This document shows positions 54,022 to 63,525 of a DNA stretch of 64,000 bases, piece by piece. Every line of letters begins with the position of its first letter. Positions within the stretch are counted from its first letter, which is position 1. A program made the position numbers and the translations under genes. The DNA lies in assembly GCF_013407145.1 (NCBI RefSeq), contig NZ_CP026993.1:1324590-1388589 (forward strand), given 5' to 3'. The notes beneath the pieces were generated by a model, which made no database searches, had not been told where the DNA came from, and saw nothing but the letters and a program-made list of their open reading frames with translations. The DNA comes from Nitrosopumilus cobalaminigenes. GTDB lineage: Archaea > Thermoproteota > Nitrososphaeria > Nitrososphaerales > Nitrosopumilaceae.

Positions 54022-54630
54022 TTACAAAATTAATTTTTTGAATCTAGTATCATTAGAGAGTTTTTCAAAGATTTTTGATTTTTTAGCTTTTATTTTGTAT
54101 TGTAGTCCTTGAGAAATAGCCTGTTCTAGGAAAGATAAGGCATCATCATTTTTAGATAACAAGGCAAAGTTGCATGATTTATCAAATAAAACATCCCCAT
54201 TTTCTGGATAATCATTCAAAATTATATTACAACATTGAATGGATTCATCATATTTACCCATAGAAAATAAAATTCGTTCTTTATGATATAATGCAATATT
54301 ATATTTTGGATTATTATTTAGAATGTCATTACAAATTGATAAAGCATTATCAAAATTGCCTTGTTTTCGAAATGAAGATATTTTGTTAACTAGAACAGAA
54401 ATATCATCTGGAGAAATTTCTAATGCTGCATCATAACACTTTATGGCATTATCAAATTCTTTGAGTTTACTCAAGGCATATCCTTTATTATTAAGAGAAC
54501 TGATGTGTTTAGGATTTTCATCTAAAATTTTATCATAATAGGTAATTGCTTCACGTAGTTTCCCTTGTAGAAATAATCTATTTCCCTCATCTAAAACGGA
54601 ATTTGTTTTTGGATCATCCATTTTTATCAA
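54022..54630 (-). CDS. TPR-repeat protein
   Basis: A 202-residue protein with about four to five tetratricopeptide repeats: LFLQGKLREAITYYDKILDE, GYALSKLKEFDNAIKCYDAA, FRKQGNFDNALSICNDILNN, LFSMGKYDESIQCCNIILND, and a weaker last unit. The usual TPR W/G/Y/A/P positions are kept. Protein-protein interaction role; partners are unknown. Its start overlaps the alcohol dehydrogenase stop by 4 nt. Confidence 0.9.
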   Translation of the reverse strand: MIKMDDPKTNSVLDEGNRLFLQGKLREAITYYDKILDENPKHISSLNNKGYALSKLKEFDNAIKCYDAALEISPDDISVLVNKISSFRKQGNFDNALSICNDILNNNPKYNIALYHKERILFSMGKYDESIQCCNIILNDYPENGDVLFDKSCNFALLSKNDDALSFLEQAISQGLQYKIKAKKSKIFEKLSNDTRFKKLIL

Positions 54631-55703
54631 GATTCTGGTTTGATCAAAATTTTTCCAAAGAGTCCTTTACCTTTGAGCATTTTTGTATGAGCTTCTGCAG
54701 CATTTTCTAAAGAATAAACAGAGTCAATGATAGATTTTATTTTTCCTTGGGACATCCAATACAATCCTTGTTCTAATTCAGCTCTAGTACCTTGAGTTGA
54801 GCCTAAAATATTGATCCCCTTAAAGAAAATGTGACGCAAATCGGTTTTAGCGTTATACCCAGTGGTTGCACCAGTTGTAATTATTGTTCCACCATAATTC
54901 AATAAAGTCAATTCTTTGTTCCAATGTGAACCTCCAATGTGCTCAAAAATTACATCCACACCCGGAGCATCTCCTAGTGGTTTAGGAATTTTCTTTGCAA
55001 TTGCTCTTACTTCTTTATGCCAATCTTCTTTCCTATGATCAACTGCAAAATCAGCTCCTAGTTCTAATAATTTATCCAATTTATCTGGACTCGCAGTTGC
55101 TATTACAGTACATCCATAAAGTTTAGCAATTTGAATTCCATAATTCCCAACTCCAGAGCTTCCGCCCATCACAAGAACAATTTGACCTGGTTGAATTTTT
55201 GCTCTACCAACTAACATATGCCAAGAAGTTAACATTGTCATGGATGCGGCTGCTGCTTCATCATATGAAACACTATCAGGAATTTTTACCACATTAACTT
55301 CTGGAAGATGAGTATATTCACAGTAACCACCCCAAAGCGGACCAGTTTCAAAACCCCAAATTGTACGTTTTTTACAATCGAATTCTCTACCTGCTGTACA
55401 TCTTTTGCAAACTCTACATGACATATTACCATGAGAAACAACCCTATCACCAACTTTGATATTTTTTACATCATTTCCAATTGCAGTGACTTCGCCAGCT
55501 GCATCTGTACCAGAAATATGTGGTAGTGGAATTGCCAAAGGTTTTCCTCTCATTCCCCAAATGTCATCATAATTTAGAGCGGCAGTTTTTACTTTGATGA
55601 TTACTTCATTAGATTTTGGTTCTGGTATTGGAATATCTTTAATTTTTAAGATTTTAGAAAAATCGTCATTTTCAGTATATTCTTCATATACTAGCGCTTT
55701 CAT
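54627..55703 (-). CDS. Zinc-type medium-chain alcohol dehydrogenase/quinone or enoyl-CoA reductase
   Basis: A 358-residue MDR-family enzyme. MKALVYEEYTENDD starts the GroES-like domain; GDRVVSHGNMSCRVCKRCTA holds the structural zinc cysteines; the Rossmann dinucleotide motif is VLVMGGSSGVGNYGIQIAKL; GLFGKILIKPE ends it. The frame runs upstream to 55946, but that extension is not ADH-like and overlaps csl4, so the ATG at 55703 is used. The substrate is not determined. Acryloyl-CoA reductases of the 3HP/4HB carbon cycle in Sulfolobales belong to the same family. Confidence 0.85.
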   Translation of the reverse strand: MKALVYEEYTENDDFSKILKIKDIPIPEPKSNEVIIKVKTAALNYDDIWGMRGKPLAIPLPHISGTDAAGEVTAIGNDVKNIKVGDRVVSHGNMSCRVCKRCTAGREFDCKKRTIWGFETGPLWGGYCEYTHLPEVNVVKIPDSVSYDEAAAASMTMLTSWHMLVGRAKIQPGQIVLVMGGSSGVGNYGIQIAKLYGCTVIATASPDKLDKLLELGADFAVDHRKEDWHKEVRAIAKKIPKPLGDAPGVDVIFEHIGGSHWNKELTLLNYGGTIITTGATTGYNAKTDLRHIFFKGINILGSTQGTRAELEQGLYWMSQGKIKSIIDSVYSLENAAEAHTKMLKGKGLFGKILIKPES

Positions 55704-55790
55704 GATTTTTATCAAATTCTTGAAGATATATGATTTATCAAGATCCTTTAAACCACAAACAATTATAATCATAAATACAAAATTCTCATT

Positions 55791-56342
55791 ATGTCTGAAA
55801 ATGCAATATTTCCAGGAGACAAAATAGCATCTATTGAAGAATATGAGGCGGGAGACAATGCTTTTGATGATGGAGATATGGTTAGAGCCGCAACAGTTGG
55901 AGAGAAAAATATAGATAAAATTGCAAGAACTGCCAACATAAAACATCCAAAACTTCTATCAATTCCTAAAGTTGGCGATGTTATTATTGGGACAGTTGCA
56001 GCAGTGATGTCTTCCATGATTGCTGTTTCTATCGATTACATTAATGGAAAGCCAACAACCTCAAAAGTAGAGTGTGTTTGTGGAACACGTAATTTGAGAA
56101 TCCGAAATGTTGCATTGGTAAATGATATTGTTACACTAAAAATTCTAAATCACCTTAATGGTACTATTCATGCAACAATTAGTGAGCCAAATTTAGGGGT
56201 TTTATTCACTAAATGCAGAAAATGCGGTGGCAAAGTTGTTCCAATGCGCGATGCAATAAAATGTACAGATTGTGCTTGGATTGATGAGAGAAAACTTTCT
56301 GCAAACTTTGGAAATAGTGATTTCGTAAATTTACGAGGTTAA
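55791..56342 (+). CDS. csl4: Exosome RNA-binding subunit Csl4
   Basis: A 183-residue cap subunit of the archaeal exosome. N-terminal domain with PGDKIASIEEYEAGDNAFDD, a central S1 domain (KVGDVIIGTVAAVMSSMIAV...), and a C-terminal zinc ribbon (CRKCGGKVVPMRDAIKCTDC). It recruits DnaG and substrate RNA to the Rrp41-Rrp42 core. It diverges from the alcohol dehydrogenase gene with 87 nt between starts, and pheA follows after 3 nt. Confidence 0.95.
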   Translation: MSENAIFPGDKIASIEEYEAGDNAFDDGDMVRAATVGEKNIDKIARTANIKHPKLLSIPKVGDVIIGTVAAVMSSMIAVSIDYINGKPTTSKVECVCGTRNLRIRNVALVNDIVTLKILNHLNGTIHATISEPNLGVLFTKCRKCGGKVVPMRDAIKCTDCAWIDERKLSANFGNSDFVNLRG

Positions 56343-56345
56343 GAA

Positions 56346-57161
56346 ATGATACATGTTTCGTTCCAAGGTGAACGAGGTGCTTATAGTGAAGCTGCAGCAA
56401 AATCATTTTTCAATGAGCAGATTGAAACAATTCCTAAAACCACATTTGCAGATGTGTTAGAAAGTACTTCAAATGACACTACACAAAATTCAGTTTTACC
56501 AGTAGAGAATTCTATAGAAGGAAGTGTTGGAGAAAGTTATGATTTGTTATATTCAACTTCCCTAAACGCTACAGGTGAAATATATCATAGAATAGAACAT
56601 TGTTTAATTGGAATTGGGAAAATTGATGAAATAGATACAGTATATTCTCATCCACAAGCTTTAGGTCAATGTAGAAAATTTATTGAGGAACATAACATGA
56701 AAACAATTCCAGCATATGATACTGCAGGAAGTGTAAAAATGGTAAAAGAACTAAACAAATCAAATTGTGCATGTATTGCTAGTAAAGATGCAGCAAAAAT
56801 ATACGATATGCCAATTATTCAAGATAATATTGCAAACAATCTGAACAATTATACCAGATTCCTGATTCTATCAAAATCAAATAGGTCTGAAACGGGTAAT
56901 GATAAAACATCAATAATATTCTCAATAAAACACGAACCAGGCTCATTATTCAGAATAATTGAAAATTTTCACAAAAACAATGTTAATCTGACAAAGATTG
57001 AATCAAGACCAACAAAAGAAAATACATGGGAATATAATTTCTATGTAGATTTTGAAGGGCACCAAAACAATGGAAAAATTTCTGAAATGTTAGATAAAAT
57101 TAAGAAAGAAACTTTATTTATGAAAATTTTAGGTTCTTATCCATCTGCTAAATTAAGCTAA
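56346..57161 (+). CDS. pheA: Prephenate dehydratase
   Basis: A 271-residue enzyme for phenylalanine synthesis. FQGERGAYSEAAAKSFF, VLPVENSIEGSVGESYDLL, VYSHPQALGQCRKFI and NYTRFLIL form the dehydratase (TRF motif); residues from about 190 are an ACT domain (EPGSLFRIIENFHKNNVNLTKIESRP) with the ESRP phenylalanine-feedback motif. Monofunctional, no chorismate mutase. Overlaps the convergent membrane-protein gene by 4 nt. Confidence 0.96.
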   Translation: MIHVSFQGERGAYSEAAAKSFFNEQIETIPKTTFADVLESTSNDTTQNSVLPVENSIEGSVGESYDLLYSTSLNATGEIYHRIEHCLIGIGKIDEIDTVYSHPQALGQCRKFIEEHNMKTIPAYDTAGSVKMVKELNKSNCACIASKDAAKIYDMPIIQDNIANNLNNYTRFLILSKSNRSETGNDKTSIIFSIKHEPGSLFRIIENFHKNNVNLTKIESRPTKENTWEYNFYVDFEGHQNNGKISEMLDKIKKETLFMKILGSYPSAKLS

Positions 57162-57625
57162 AAGCCTTTAGGTTTTCTTAAAGTAAAACCCATACTAAAT
57201 CCAATGATTACCATTCCAGAAGTAATTACCATAAGATCAAAAGTGAACCAAATTGGGTCAGAACTTCGAATTAATTCTCCAGTAATAGATATTTCAGAAT
57301 TACCAGTGTTTTGAACTAGGATTTTTGTTTCACCGTCTTCTAAATGAACCCAATCTAAGTCTAATTCATTTTTGTATGATGTATTAGGTATCTGTAATCC
57401 TTCTCCAGGACTTTGAAGTTTTAGATCAAAAGCATCGCCTGTAATTTTCATATATTGTTGTGTATGAGCAGGAGCGGGAATTGTATATGGAATTGAATCA
57501 CCTACAGATAATGTATAATCCTCCTGAATTGTAATTGTGCCAATATGAGTAAGTAAAGAATAACCTCCAATTGCAATAATTGCAGTTCCAACTATTAATC
57601 CAATAATAGTTCTTTTTGAAAGCAT
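57158..57625 (-). CDS. Membrane protein with two terminal helices and an outer beta domain
   Basis: A 155-residue protein. An N-terminal helix (IIGLIVGTAIIAIGGYSLL) and a C-terminal helix (FTFDLMVITSGMVIIGFSMGF) flank about 100 residues that read as an extracytoplasmic beta domain (VGDSIPYTIPAPAHTQQYMK ... NTGNSEISITGEL). Similar proteins occur in Nitrosopumilus genomes, I believe; the function is unknown. Confidence 0.65.
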   Translation of the reverse strand: MLSKRTIIGLIVGTAIIAIGGYSLLTHIGTITIQEDYTLSVGDSIPYTIPAPAHTQQYMKITGDAFDLKLQSPGEGLQIPNTSYKNELDLDWVHLEDGETKILVQNTGNSEISITGELIRSSDPIWFTFDLMVITSGMVIIGFSMGFTLRKPKGF

Positions 57626-57660
57626 GATGAAATTACTTTAGATACTGCTTAAAAAATTAT

Positions 57661-59091
57661 CTACATCAATGATACATCATGAGGCTGGCTTTCTGCAAAT
57701 CCAGCTCTTGACATTTTAATAAATTCTGCATTCTCTTGCATTTGGGGAATTGTATGAGCACCACAGTAACTTAAACCAGAACGTACTCCTCCAGTTAACT
57801 GTTTTAAAATATCAGTTACAGTTCCTTTGTATGGAACCATTGCCTCAACACCTTCTGCAACATAATCATTCAAATCATCATCTAGTGACATTGAGCCTGT
57901 TTCTTTAGATTTTCTTCCAATAGATGCAGCTAATGATGCCATTCCACGATAAACTTTGAATCGTTTACCATTTTTAGTCAATACTGTTCCTGGTGACTCA
58001 TCAGTTCCTCCAAGCATACTACCTACCATAACAGTAGAAGCACCAGAAGCTAATGCTTTAGTTGCATCACCAGAGGTTCTTGTTCCACCATCAGATATTA
58101 TTGGAATTCCATGATCATTGCCAATTTTTGCACAATCCATTACCGCAGTTAACTGTGGTACACCGGAACCAGTAATTACTCTTGTAATACAAATAGAACC
58201 AGAACCTACACCAACTTTTACTGCATCAACTCCAGCTTTAATCAAATCTTCAGCCCCTTGAGCAGTTGCAATATTTCCTGCAATTAATTCACAATTTGGA
58301 AATGCTTTTTTGATATTTTTAACAGTACTAATTGCATTTTCACTATGTCCATGAGCAATATCAACAACAAGTACGTCAGCACCTGCTTCCAAAAGAGATT
58401 CACTTCTTTCTAAAAAGTCACCTTTTACTCCAACAGCTGCTCCAACCAATGGTCTTCCTTTACCATCTTTTGATGCATTTGGAAAATCAGCATTATTTGT
58501 AATGTCCTTGCTTGTAATCAAACCTTTAACAATTCCTGAATCATCAACAATTGGTAACTTTTCAATTCTATGTTTATGTAGAATTTCTTTTGATTCTTCT
58601 AAAGTGACTCCAAGTTTTGCAGTAATAACATCTTTAGTCATCACATCTTTAATTTTATTTTCTTTATTTGCAAATAGTAAATCTCTTTCAGTTACAATAC
58701 CTATCAATTTAGAATTAGAATCAACTACTAAGAGTCCAGAGATTTCTTTATCTTCAGCATAATCTAAAGCGTCCTCAATAGATTTATCTGCAGAAATTGA
58801 GTATGGGTTTTCAATCATTACACTGCCTGATCGTTTTACTTTGAGAACTTCATTTGCTTGCTCCTTAATGGTCAAAAATCTATGAATGATACCTATTCCT
58901 CCTGCACGCGCCATAGCACCTGCCATAGATGATTCAGTCACAGTATCCATATTTGCACTCACAAATGGAATGTTAATTGAGAGATTTCGAGATAACTTTG
59001 TTGTTAGATCTGTTTGGCTTCTACTAGTAATATCAGAATATTTGGGTACGAGAAGAACATCGTCAAAAGTTAATCCTTCTTTGAATTCCAA
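57661..59091 (-). CDS. guaB: IMP dehydrogenase
   Basis: A 476-residue enzyme oxidising IMP to XMP. The barrel has [28 protein letters not shown] (catalytic Cys), [17 protein letters not shown] and the flap ([10 protein letters not shown]...). Two CBS domains (about residues 95-205, [20 protein letters not shown] and [11 protein letters not shown]...) give nucleotide control. The GMP synthase gene is about 2.3 kb away on the other strand. Confidence 0.97.
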   Translation of the reverse strand: MEFKEGLTFDDVLLVPKYSDITSRSQTDLTTKLSRNLSINIPFVSANMDTVTESSMAGAMARAGGIGIIHRFLTIKEQANEVLKVKRSGSVMIENPYSISADKSIEDALDYAEDKEISGLLVVDSNSKLIGIVTERDLLFANKENKIKDVMTKDVITAKLGVTLEESKEILHKHRIEKLPIVDDSGIVKGLITSKDITNNADFPNASKDGKGRPLVGAAVGVKGDFLERSESLLEAGADVLVVDIAHGHSENAISTVKNIKKAFPNCELIAGNIATAQGAEDLIKAGVDAVKVGVGSGSICITRVITGSGVPQLTAVMDCAKIGNDHGIPIISDGGTRTSGDATKALASGASTVMVGSMLGGTDESPGTVLTKNGKRFKVYRGMASLAASIGRKSKETGSMSLDDDLNDYVAEGVEAMVPYKGTVTDILKQLTGGVRSGLSYCGAHTIPQMQENAEFIKMSRAGFAESQPHDVSLM

Positions 59092-59140
59092 TGAAACCTT
59101 GTTAAGAAAGTAAAATATTGATTATAAGCCTTTGTGTTGT

Positions 59141-60001
59141 TTATCTTAATGCAGAGGCGATCGTTATAGCATCTTTAGTGGCCTCAACATTATGAGTACG
59201 AACAATATCAGCTCCATTCATTACCGAAACAGTTTCTGCTGCAATGGATCCAAATAGTCGATCAGATGGATCATCTTTTCCTAGAAATTTCCCTATGAAT
59301 GATTTGTTAGAAACCGAGATCAAGATAGGATAGTTTTGTTTTACAGAAGTTAGATTTTTTAATATAGATAGATCTCTTTCCAACCAATCTGTTTTAATTT
59401 TTGTGTAAAATGGTCCCTTTCCAGTTTTTCTAAAAAATCCAATAGCAGGATCTAATACAATTTTATCTGAAGGGATTTGTGATTTTAATGCTATTTTCAA
59501 ACTATCCCTAAGTAGTTTTTTGGTGGTAGTTACAGAATTTCCAAGAACTGTTTTAGAATCATATGCACATAAAATTAGTGAAGGAGAAAATTTCGAAACA
59601 ACATCTTGCATTTTTTTATCAAATTTTAATCCAGAAACATCATTGATTATTTCAACCCCGTATTCCAAAGCATCTTTTGCAACTTTTGCTCTACATGTAT
59701 CTACGGATATTGGAAGATTTGAAGAATTTTGAATTATTGTAATTGCATTAAGAATACGCGTTGATTCAGTTTTTTCTGAAACTGTGGTAGATAGATATGG
59801 TGCAGTAGACATTCCCCCAATATCTATAAAATCTGCGCCTTGATCTTCCATTAGTTTGACTGTATTTTTTATATTGATTTTGTTAGTTTTGACAGATTTT
59901 TTGTAAAAAGATTCAGGACTTGTATTAAGAATCCCCATAATACGCACAGGATTCTTTCCTCCTACCCTTACGTTTGCAATTTTTGCCACATGATTTATCA
60001 A
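59141..60001 (-). CDS. Dihydropteroate synthase-like enzyme
   Basis: A 286-residue TIM barrel with a TTG start. MGILNTSPESFY, DQGADFIDIGGMSTAP, PISVDTCRAKVAKDAL, IINDVSGL, KIVLDPAIGFF(R) and LISVSNKSFIGKFLG match FolP. It couples pterin diphosphate to p-aminobenzoate or an equivalent arylamine in the C1-carrier pathway. It lies head to head with the mptE gene, which makes the diphosphate substrate. Confidence 0.88.
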   Translation of the reverse strand: MINHVAKIANVRVGGKNPVRIMGILNTSPESFYKKSVKTNKINIKNTVKLMEDQGADFIDIGGMSTAPYLSTTVSEKTESTRILNAITIIQNSSNLPISVDTCRAKVAKDALEYGVEIINDVSGLKFDKKMQDVVSKFSPSLILCAYDSKTVLGNSVTTTKKLLRDSLKIALKSQIPSDKIVLDPAIGFFRKTGKGPFYTKIKTDWLERDLSILKNLTSVKQNYPILISVSNKSFIGKFLGKDDPSDRLFGSIAAETVSVMNGADIVRTHNVEATKDAITIASALR

Positions 60002-60022
60002 ATCTAATGCAATTTGAGTGAT

Positions 60023-60760
60023 ATGATGATTTTAGGTTGGAAGAAAAGATACTCTGAGATTTTAAAAGAGTTCAAGTATAATGAAAAAATGGATAATGAA
60101 TCAGCCATTATTTTAAATTCAATTTTAAAAAAATCTGATATAAACAAAAAAATTATGAAATTACTTAAAGGAAAAACAGTTTTAGTTATTGGATCAGGGC
60201 CATCTTTATCATATGCTATTCCAAAATTAAAAAAATATAAAAAAATTGTAAAAATAGCTGCAGATAGTTCTCTTAAACCACTTGTGGAAAATGGGATCAT
60301 TCCAGATATTGTTGTAACAGATTTAGATGGAGATGAAAAAGTACTTGAAAAAATTGGAAAAACAAAATCAATTTTTGTTGTACATGCACATGGGGATAAT
60401 TTAAAAAAAATGGAAATTGTAAAAAAATTCAAAAATTGTACTGGAACAACCCAAACTACACCGTTTGGTAAAATTGAAAACTTTGGAGGTTTTACAGATG
60501 GAGATAGAGGAGTTTTTTTAGCAAATCATTTTCAAGCAAATAAAATCATTTTATTTGGAATGGATTTTGGAGAAAGAATAGGGAAATTTTCTGAAACTAA
60601 AAAAGGAGATAGGAAAATTAAATTATTGAAATTGAAAAAAGGGGAATCTCTTTTGAAATGGCTATCTACATTTACAAAATGTGAATTATTTACTACGTCA
60701 AAGGCAATTAAAGGATTCAAAAAAATATCATACAAAGAACTGGATATTATAATTACCTAG
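60023..60760 (+). CDS. mptE: 6-hydroxymethylpterin diphosphokinase, MptE type
   Basis: About 245 residues, DUF115 family. TVLVIGSGPSLSYAIPKLKK, IAADSSLKPLVENGIIPDIV, VTDLDGD, FVVHAHGDN, FGGFTDGDRGVFLANHF and IILFGMDFGERIGKFS are the archaeal MptE signatures. It pyrophosphorylates 6-hydroxymethyl-7,8-dihydropterin. A TTG at 60014 opens the frame; the ATG at 60023 fits a TATA-like element near 59990-59997 better. The promoter must lie inside the divergent folP gene. Confidence 0.92.
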   Translation: MMILGWKKRYSEILKEFKYNEKMDNESAIILNSILKKSDINKKIMKLLKGKTVLVIGSGPSLSYAIPKLKKYKKIVKIAADSSLKPLVENGIIPDIVVTDLDGDEKVLEKIGKTKSIFVVHAHGDNLKKMEIVKKFKNCTGTTQTTPFGKIENFGGFTDGDRGVFLANHFQANKIILFGMDFGERIGKFSETKKGDRKIKLLKLKKGESLLKWLSTFTKCELFTTSKAIKGFKKISYKELDIIIT

Positions 60761-60795
60761 AATGCATTTAATACCCATCCCTGATTAATGAAATT

Positions 60796-61365
60796 ATGAA
60801 ATTCTCCGAAGAGCAAGTAAAAGAGATTGTTGCTTTGAAGGAAAGTTTGATCGAACAGATAGATAAACATCAAGAGGGTATAGAAATGTTAGAAAAAAAT
60901 ATCTCTGTTTTGGACTTGTTCTTAAAAGACTCTAGTTTCACAAAAGCCTCAGAATTAGGAAAACAAAAAGATGTTGAAATTAAACCTGAGACTGTAGAGA
61001 AACCAGTTAAAAATTCAATTCCAATTAAAAGAGTCAATGATGGAAAAATCATTGCAAATGCATTTGTTACACCAGATCAGGTTTCCATAATTTTAGATAA
61101 TGAGATTGTGATAAATGCAGACACACCACCTTTCAAATCATTCTTCTTAGATAGAATTATTGGTGAAATGAAAAGAAAAGATACAGTAGAAGCAGAAAAT
61201 GGAAAAATCCAAAAAGAATCAGTAATTGATTACATTGTAAATAAGAATGGTGCAGACATTAGAGAAATTATAATAAAAAACTATAGACAGAAAGAAAGAG
61301 TAAATGAGTTAATTAACACAGCAGGGTGGTCTTTAACTCGAATGCTAGAAAATGTAAACAAGTGA
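60796..61365 (+). CDS. Conserved-looking coiled-coil protein, unknown function
   Basis: A 189-residue soluble protein. The N-terminal 45 residues are a likely coiled coil (VKEIVALKESLIEQIDKHQE...), then a Lys/Glu-rich linker, a strand-rich part (IIANAFVTPDQVSIILDNEI), and a C-terminal helical segment (LDRIIGEMKRKDTVEAENGK ... LINTAGWSLTRMLENVNK). I recognise no family. It is 4 nt upstream of guaA and probably cotranscribed. Confidence 0.7.
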   Translation: MKFSEEQVKEIVALKESLIEQIDKHQEGIEMLEKNISVLDLFLKDSSFTKASELGKQKDVEIKPETVEKPVKNSIPIKRVNDGKIIANAFVTPDQVSIILDNEIVINADTPPFKSFFLDRIIGEMKRKDTVEAENGKIQKESVIDYIVNKNGADIREIIIKNYRQKERVNELINTAGWSLTRMLENVNK

Positions 61366-61369
61366 TAGT

Positions 61370-62893
61370 ATGGATAAAATTGTAGTTTTAGATTTTGGGT
61401 CACAATATAGTCACTTGATTTGTAGAAGAATCAGAGAATTTTCTGTGTATGCAGAACTTGTTCCATACGATATTAGTTATGAAGAATTGCAGAAACTAAA
61501 TCCAACAGGAATAATTTTTTCAGGTGGTCCATCTAGTGTTTATAGTTCAAATGCACCAATTCCAGAAAGTAAAATTTTTGATATGAATTTACCATTACTT
61601 GGAATTTGTTATGGTCATCAATTGATTGTTAACAAATATGGAGGAAAGGTAAAGAGAGCAAACAAAGAATATGGTTCTTCATTACTTACAATTGACAGTG
61701 ATAAAGATCTTCTAAATGGGGTTGGTGAATCAGTTAGAGCATGGATGAGTCATGGGGATGAAGCAGAGCAAATTCCAGATGGTTTCAAAGTAATTGGACA
61801 TACAGAAAGTGCCAAAGCAGCTGCGATTGCATCAGAAGAAAAATCAATTTATGGAATTCAATTTCATCCAGAAGTAGTACATACAGAACAAGGTACAGAA
61901 ATTCTCAAGAATTTTGTGTTAAAAGTTTGTGGGGCAAAACAGGATTGGACCATGGAAGGTTTTATCGATAATGCAGTTGAAAAAATTTCAAAAATTGATG
62001 GCAATGTTCTTTGTGGGGTAAGTGGAGGAATAGATTCTACAGTAGTAGCATTGTTAATTCACAAAGCAATTGGCGATAGACTAAAGTGTGTTTTTGTAAA
62101 TAATGGTCTTTTACGGTATAATGAAGAAAAAGAAGTTGAAGAGATGTTCAAAAATAATTTCAATGTAAATTTTACAGCAGTAAATGCAACAGATACATTT
62201 CTTGGAAAACTAAAAGGAATAGAAGATCCTGAAAAGAAAAGAAAAATTGTAGGAGAAGAATTTATTCATGTTTTTACTGAATTTGCTGAAGGGAATGGAC
62301 CTTTCAAATGGTTAGCACAAGGCACACTATATCCAGATGTAATTGAAAGTGGAGTATCAAAAGGACCAGCTGCAGTGATTAAATCGCATCACAATGTAGG
62401 AGGATTACCAGATTGGTTGAACTTGGAAATTTTAGAACCATTAAGAGATTTGTATAAAGATGAAGTGAGAAAAATTGCTAAAATTCTTCAAGTGCCAGAA
62501 AAACTTTTCATGAGGCACCCATTTCCAGGACCTGGTTTATCAGTTAGAATAATCGGAGAAGTAACACCAACTAAATTAGAAATTTGTAAAGTTGCTAGTA
62601 AAATTGTGGAAGATGAATTGATGGAAGCTGGTCTGTATGAAAAAGTGTGGCAGGCATATGCAGCAGTAGGAGATGACAGAGCAGTAGGAGTTGTCGGAGA
62701 TGAACGAAGATATGGAAATATAGTCATGATTAGAGTTGTAGATTCAATTGATGCAATGACTGCAGATTGGACTAGATTACCACATGGATTACTAGAAAAA
62801 ATGAGTAATAGGATAACAAATGAGATTGAAGATGTTACTTGGGTTACCTATACCATTTCAAGTAAACCTCCAGCAACCATAGAACCTCAATAG
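61370..62893 (+). CDS. guaA: GMP synthase, fused two-domain form
   Basis: A 507-residue enzyme that aminates XMP. Amidotransferase part: GGPSSVYS, catalytic Cys in LGICYGHQL, His/Glu in FHPEVVHTE. ATP pyrophosphatase part: GVSGGIDSTVVALLIHK (P-loop), FVNNGLLRYNE. The C-terminal dimerisation domain ends PPATIEP. The domains are fused, unlike the split two-gene form of many euryarchaea. It completes the GMP branch with guaB. Confidence 0.97.
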   Translation: MDKIVVLDFGSQYSHLICRRIREFSVYAELVPYDISYEELQKLNPTGIIFSGGPSSVYSSNAPIPESKIFDMNLPLLGICYGHQLIVNKYGGKVKRANKEYGSSLLTIDSDKDLLNGVGESVRAWMSHGDEAEQIPDGFKVIGHTESAKAAAIASEEKSIYGIQFHPEVVHTEQGTEILKNFVLKVCGAKQDWTMEGFIDNAVEKISKIDGNVLCGVSGGIDSTVVALLIHKAIGDRLKCVFVNNGLLRYNEEKEVEEMFKNNFNVNFTAVNATDTFLGKLKGIEDPEKKRKIVGEEFIHVFTEFAEGNGPFKWLAQGTLYPDVIESGVSKGPAAVIKSHHNVGGLPDWLNLEILEPLRDLYKDEVRKIAKILQVPEKLFMRHPFPGPGLSVRIIGEVTPTKLEICKVASKIVEDELMEAGLYEKVWQAYAAVGDDRAVGVVGDERRYGNIVMIRVVDSIDAMTADWTRLPHGLLEKMSNRITNEIEDVTWVTYTISSKPPATIEPQ

Positions 62894-63258
62894 TGATGGA
62901 ATTGAAATACGAAAAAATTTGTGAGCAGATCTTAGAATGTGACAAAAATATTCGTTATGTAGGAATATACGATTTTGGAGAGCTATATGATAAAATGCGA
63001 CCTGGATTAAAAAGTCACTTATCAAGAGAGGAAACTGAAATGTCCTTATCACAAGCAGTTTATCGATGGTCTACAAGGAAAAAAACTGCCGATAAAATAG
63101 GAAAGCCAATCTATGCATTAGCTAAATATGAAAAAATTTACAGAATAACTATTCCAATTGGTGGTGCAGGATTAATTTTAGCAAGTGTTGAATTAGATGC
63201 AGATGTAAATCAAATTGTTGATAAAATCATATCAATTAAAAATGAGAATTCACCATAG
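62893..63258 (+). CDS. Small protein of a thaumarchaeal family (DUF6659-like)
   Basis: A 121-residue soluble protein. YEKICEQILECDKNIRYVGI starts it, then DFGELYDKMRPGL, REETEMSLSQAVYRWSTRKK and ending in YRITIPIGGAGLILASVELD. This resembles the thaumarchaeal DUF6659 group, I believe, and has a roadblock/profilin-like alternation. Function unknown. Start is GTG overlapping the guaA stop codon or the ATG at 62896. Confidence 0.7.
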   Translation: MMELKYEKICEQILECDKNIRYVGIYDFGELYDKMRPGLKSHLSREETEMSLSQAVYRWSTRKKTADKIGKPIYALAKYEKIYRITIPIGGAGLILASVELDADVNQIVDKIISIKNENSP

Positions 63259-63264
63259 ATAGAT

Positions 63265-63525
63265 ATGGATTTTCATGTTTTTGACTCATATGTAAAAGCA
63301 AAAGATGGACATACAATGCATTTTGATGTTGTAACTGACAATAGTGATGTTGAAAAAGCAATAGGTTTTGCAAAAGAATGGCTAAAATCAATTGGGGAAG
63401 AATCAGCAATAGTCACTACAAAAGAATGTAAGTTTTGTCATACTCAATCAGTTCCAGAAGATATGGAAATTGAAATAATGACAGATGGATATTCTATTTC
63501 AAAAATGGAAGGATGTCCAAATTAA
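63265..63525 (+). CDS. DUF2024-family protein
   Basis: An 86-residue protein matching DUF2024: HVFDSYVKAKDGHTMHFDVV, then AKEWLKSIGEESAIVTTKEC and KFCHTQSVPEDM. The CKFCH pair and a C-terminal Cys could bind metal. Biochemical role unknown. Cotranscribed with the preceding two genes by position (6 nt gap). Overlaps the convergent 3' gene by 4 nt. Confidence 0.75.
   Translation: MDFHVFDSYVKAKDGHTMHFDVVTDNSDVEKAIGFAKEWLKSIGEESAIVTTKECKFCHTQSVPEDMEIEIMTDGYSISKMEGCPN

Noticed and set aside
55704-55946. N-terminal 80-residue extension of the alcohol dehydrogenase
   Set aside because: It has no ADH similarity and overlaps the csl4 start; MDR enzymes begin at the MKALVYEE Met.
55769-56017. Minus-strand 82-codon frame opposite csl4
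   Set aside because: It lies inside a confidently assigned exosome gene and has no recognisable product.
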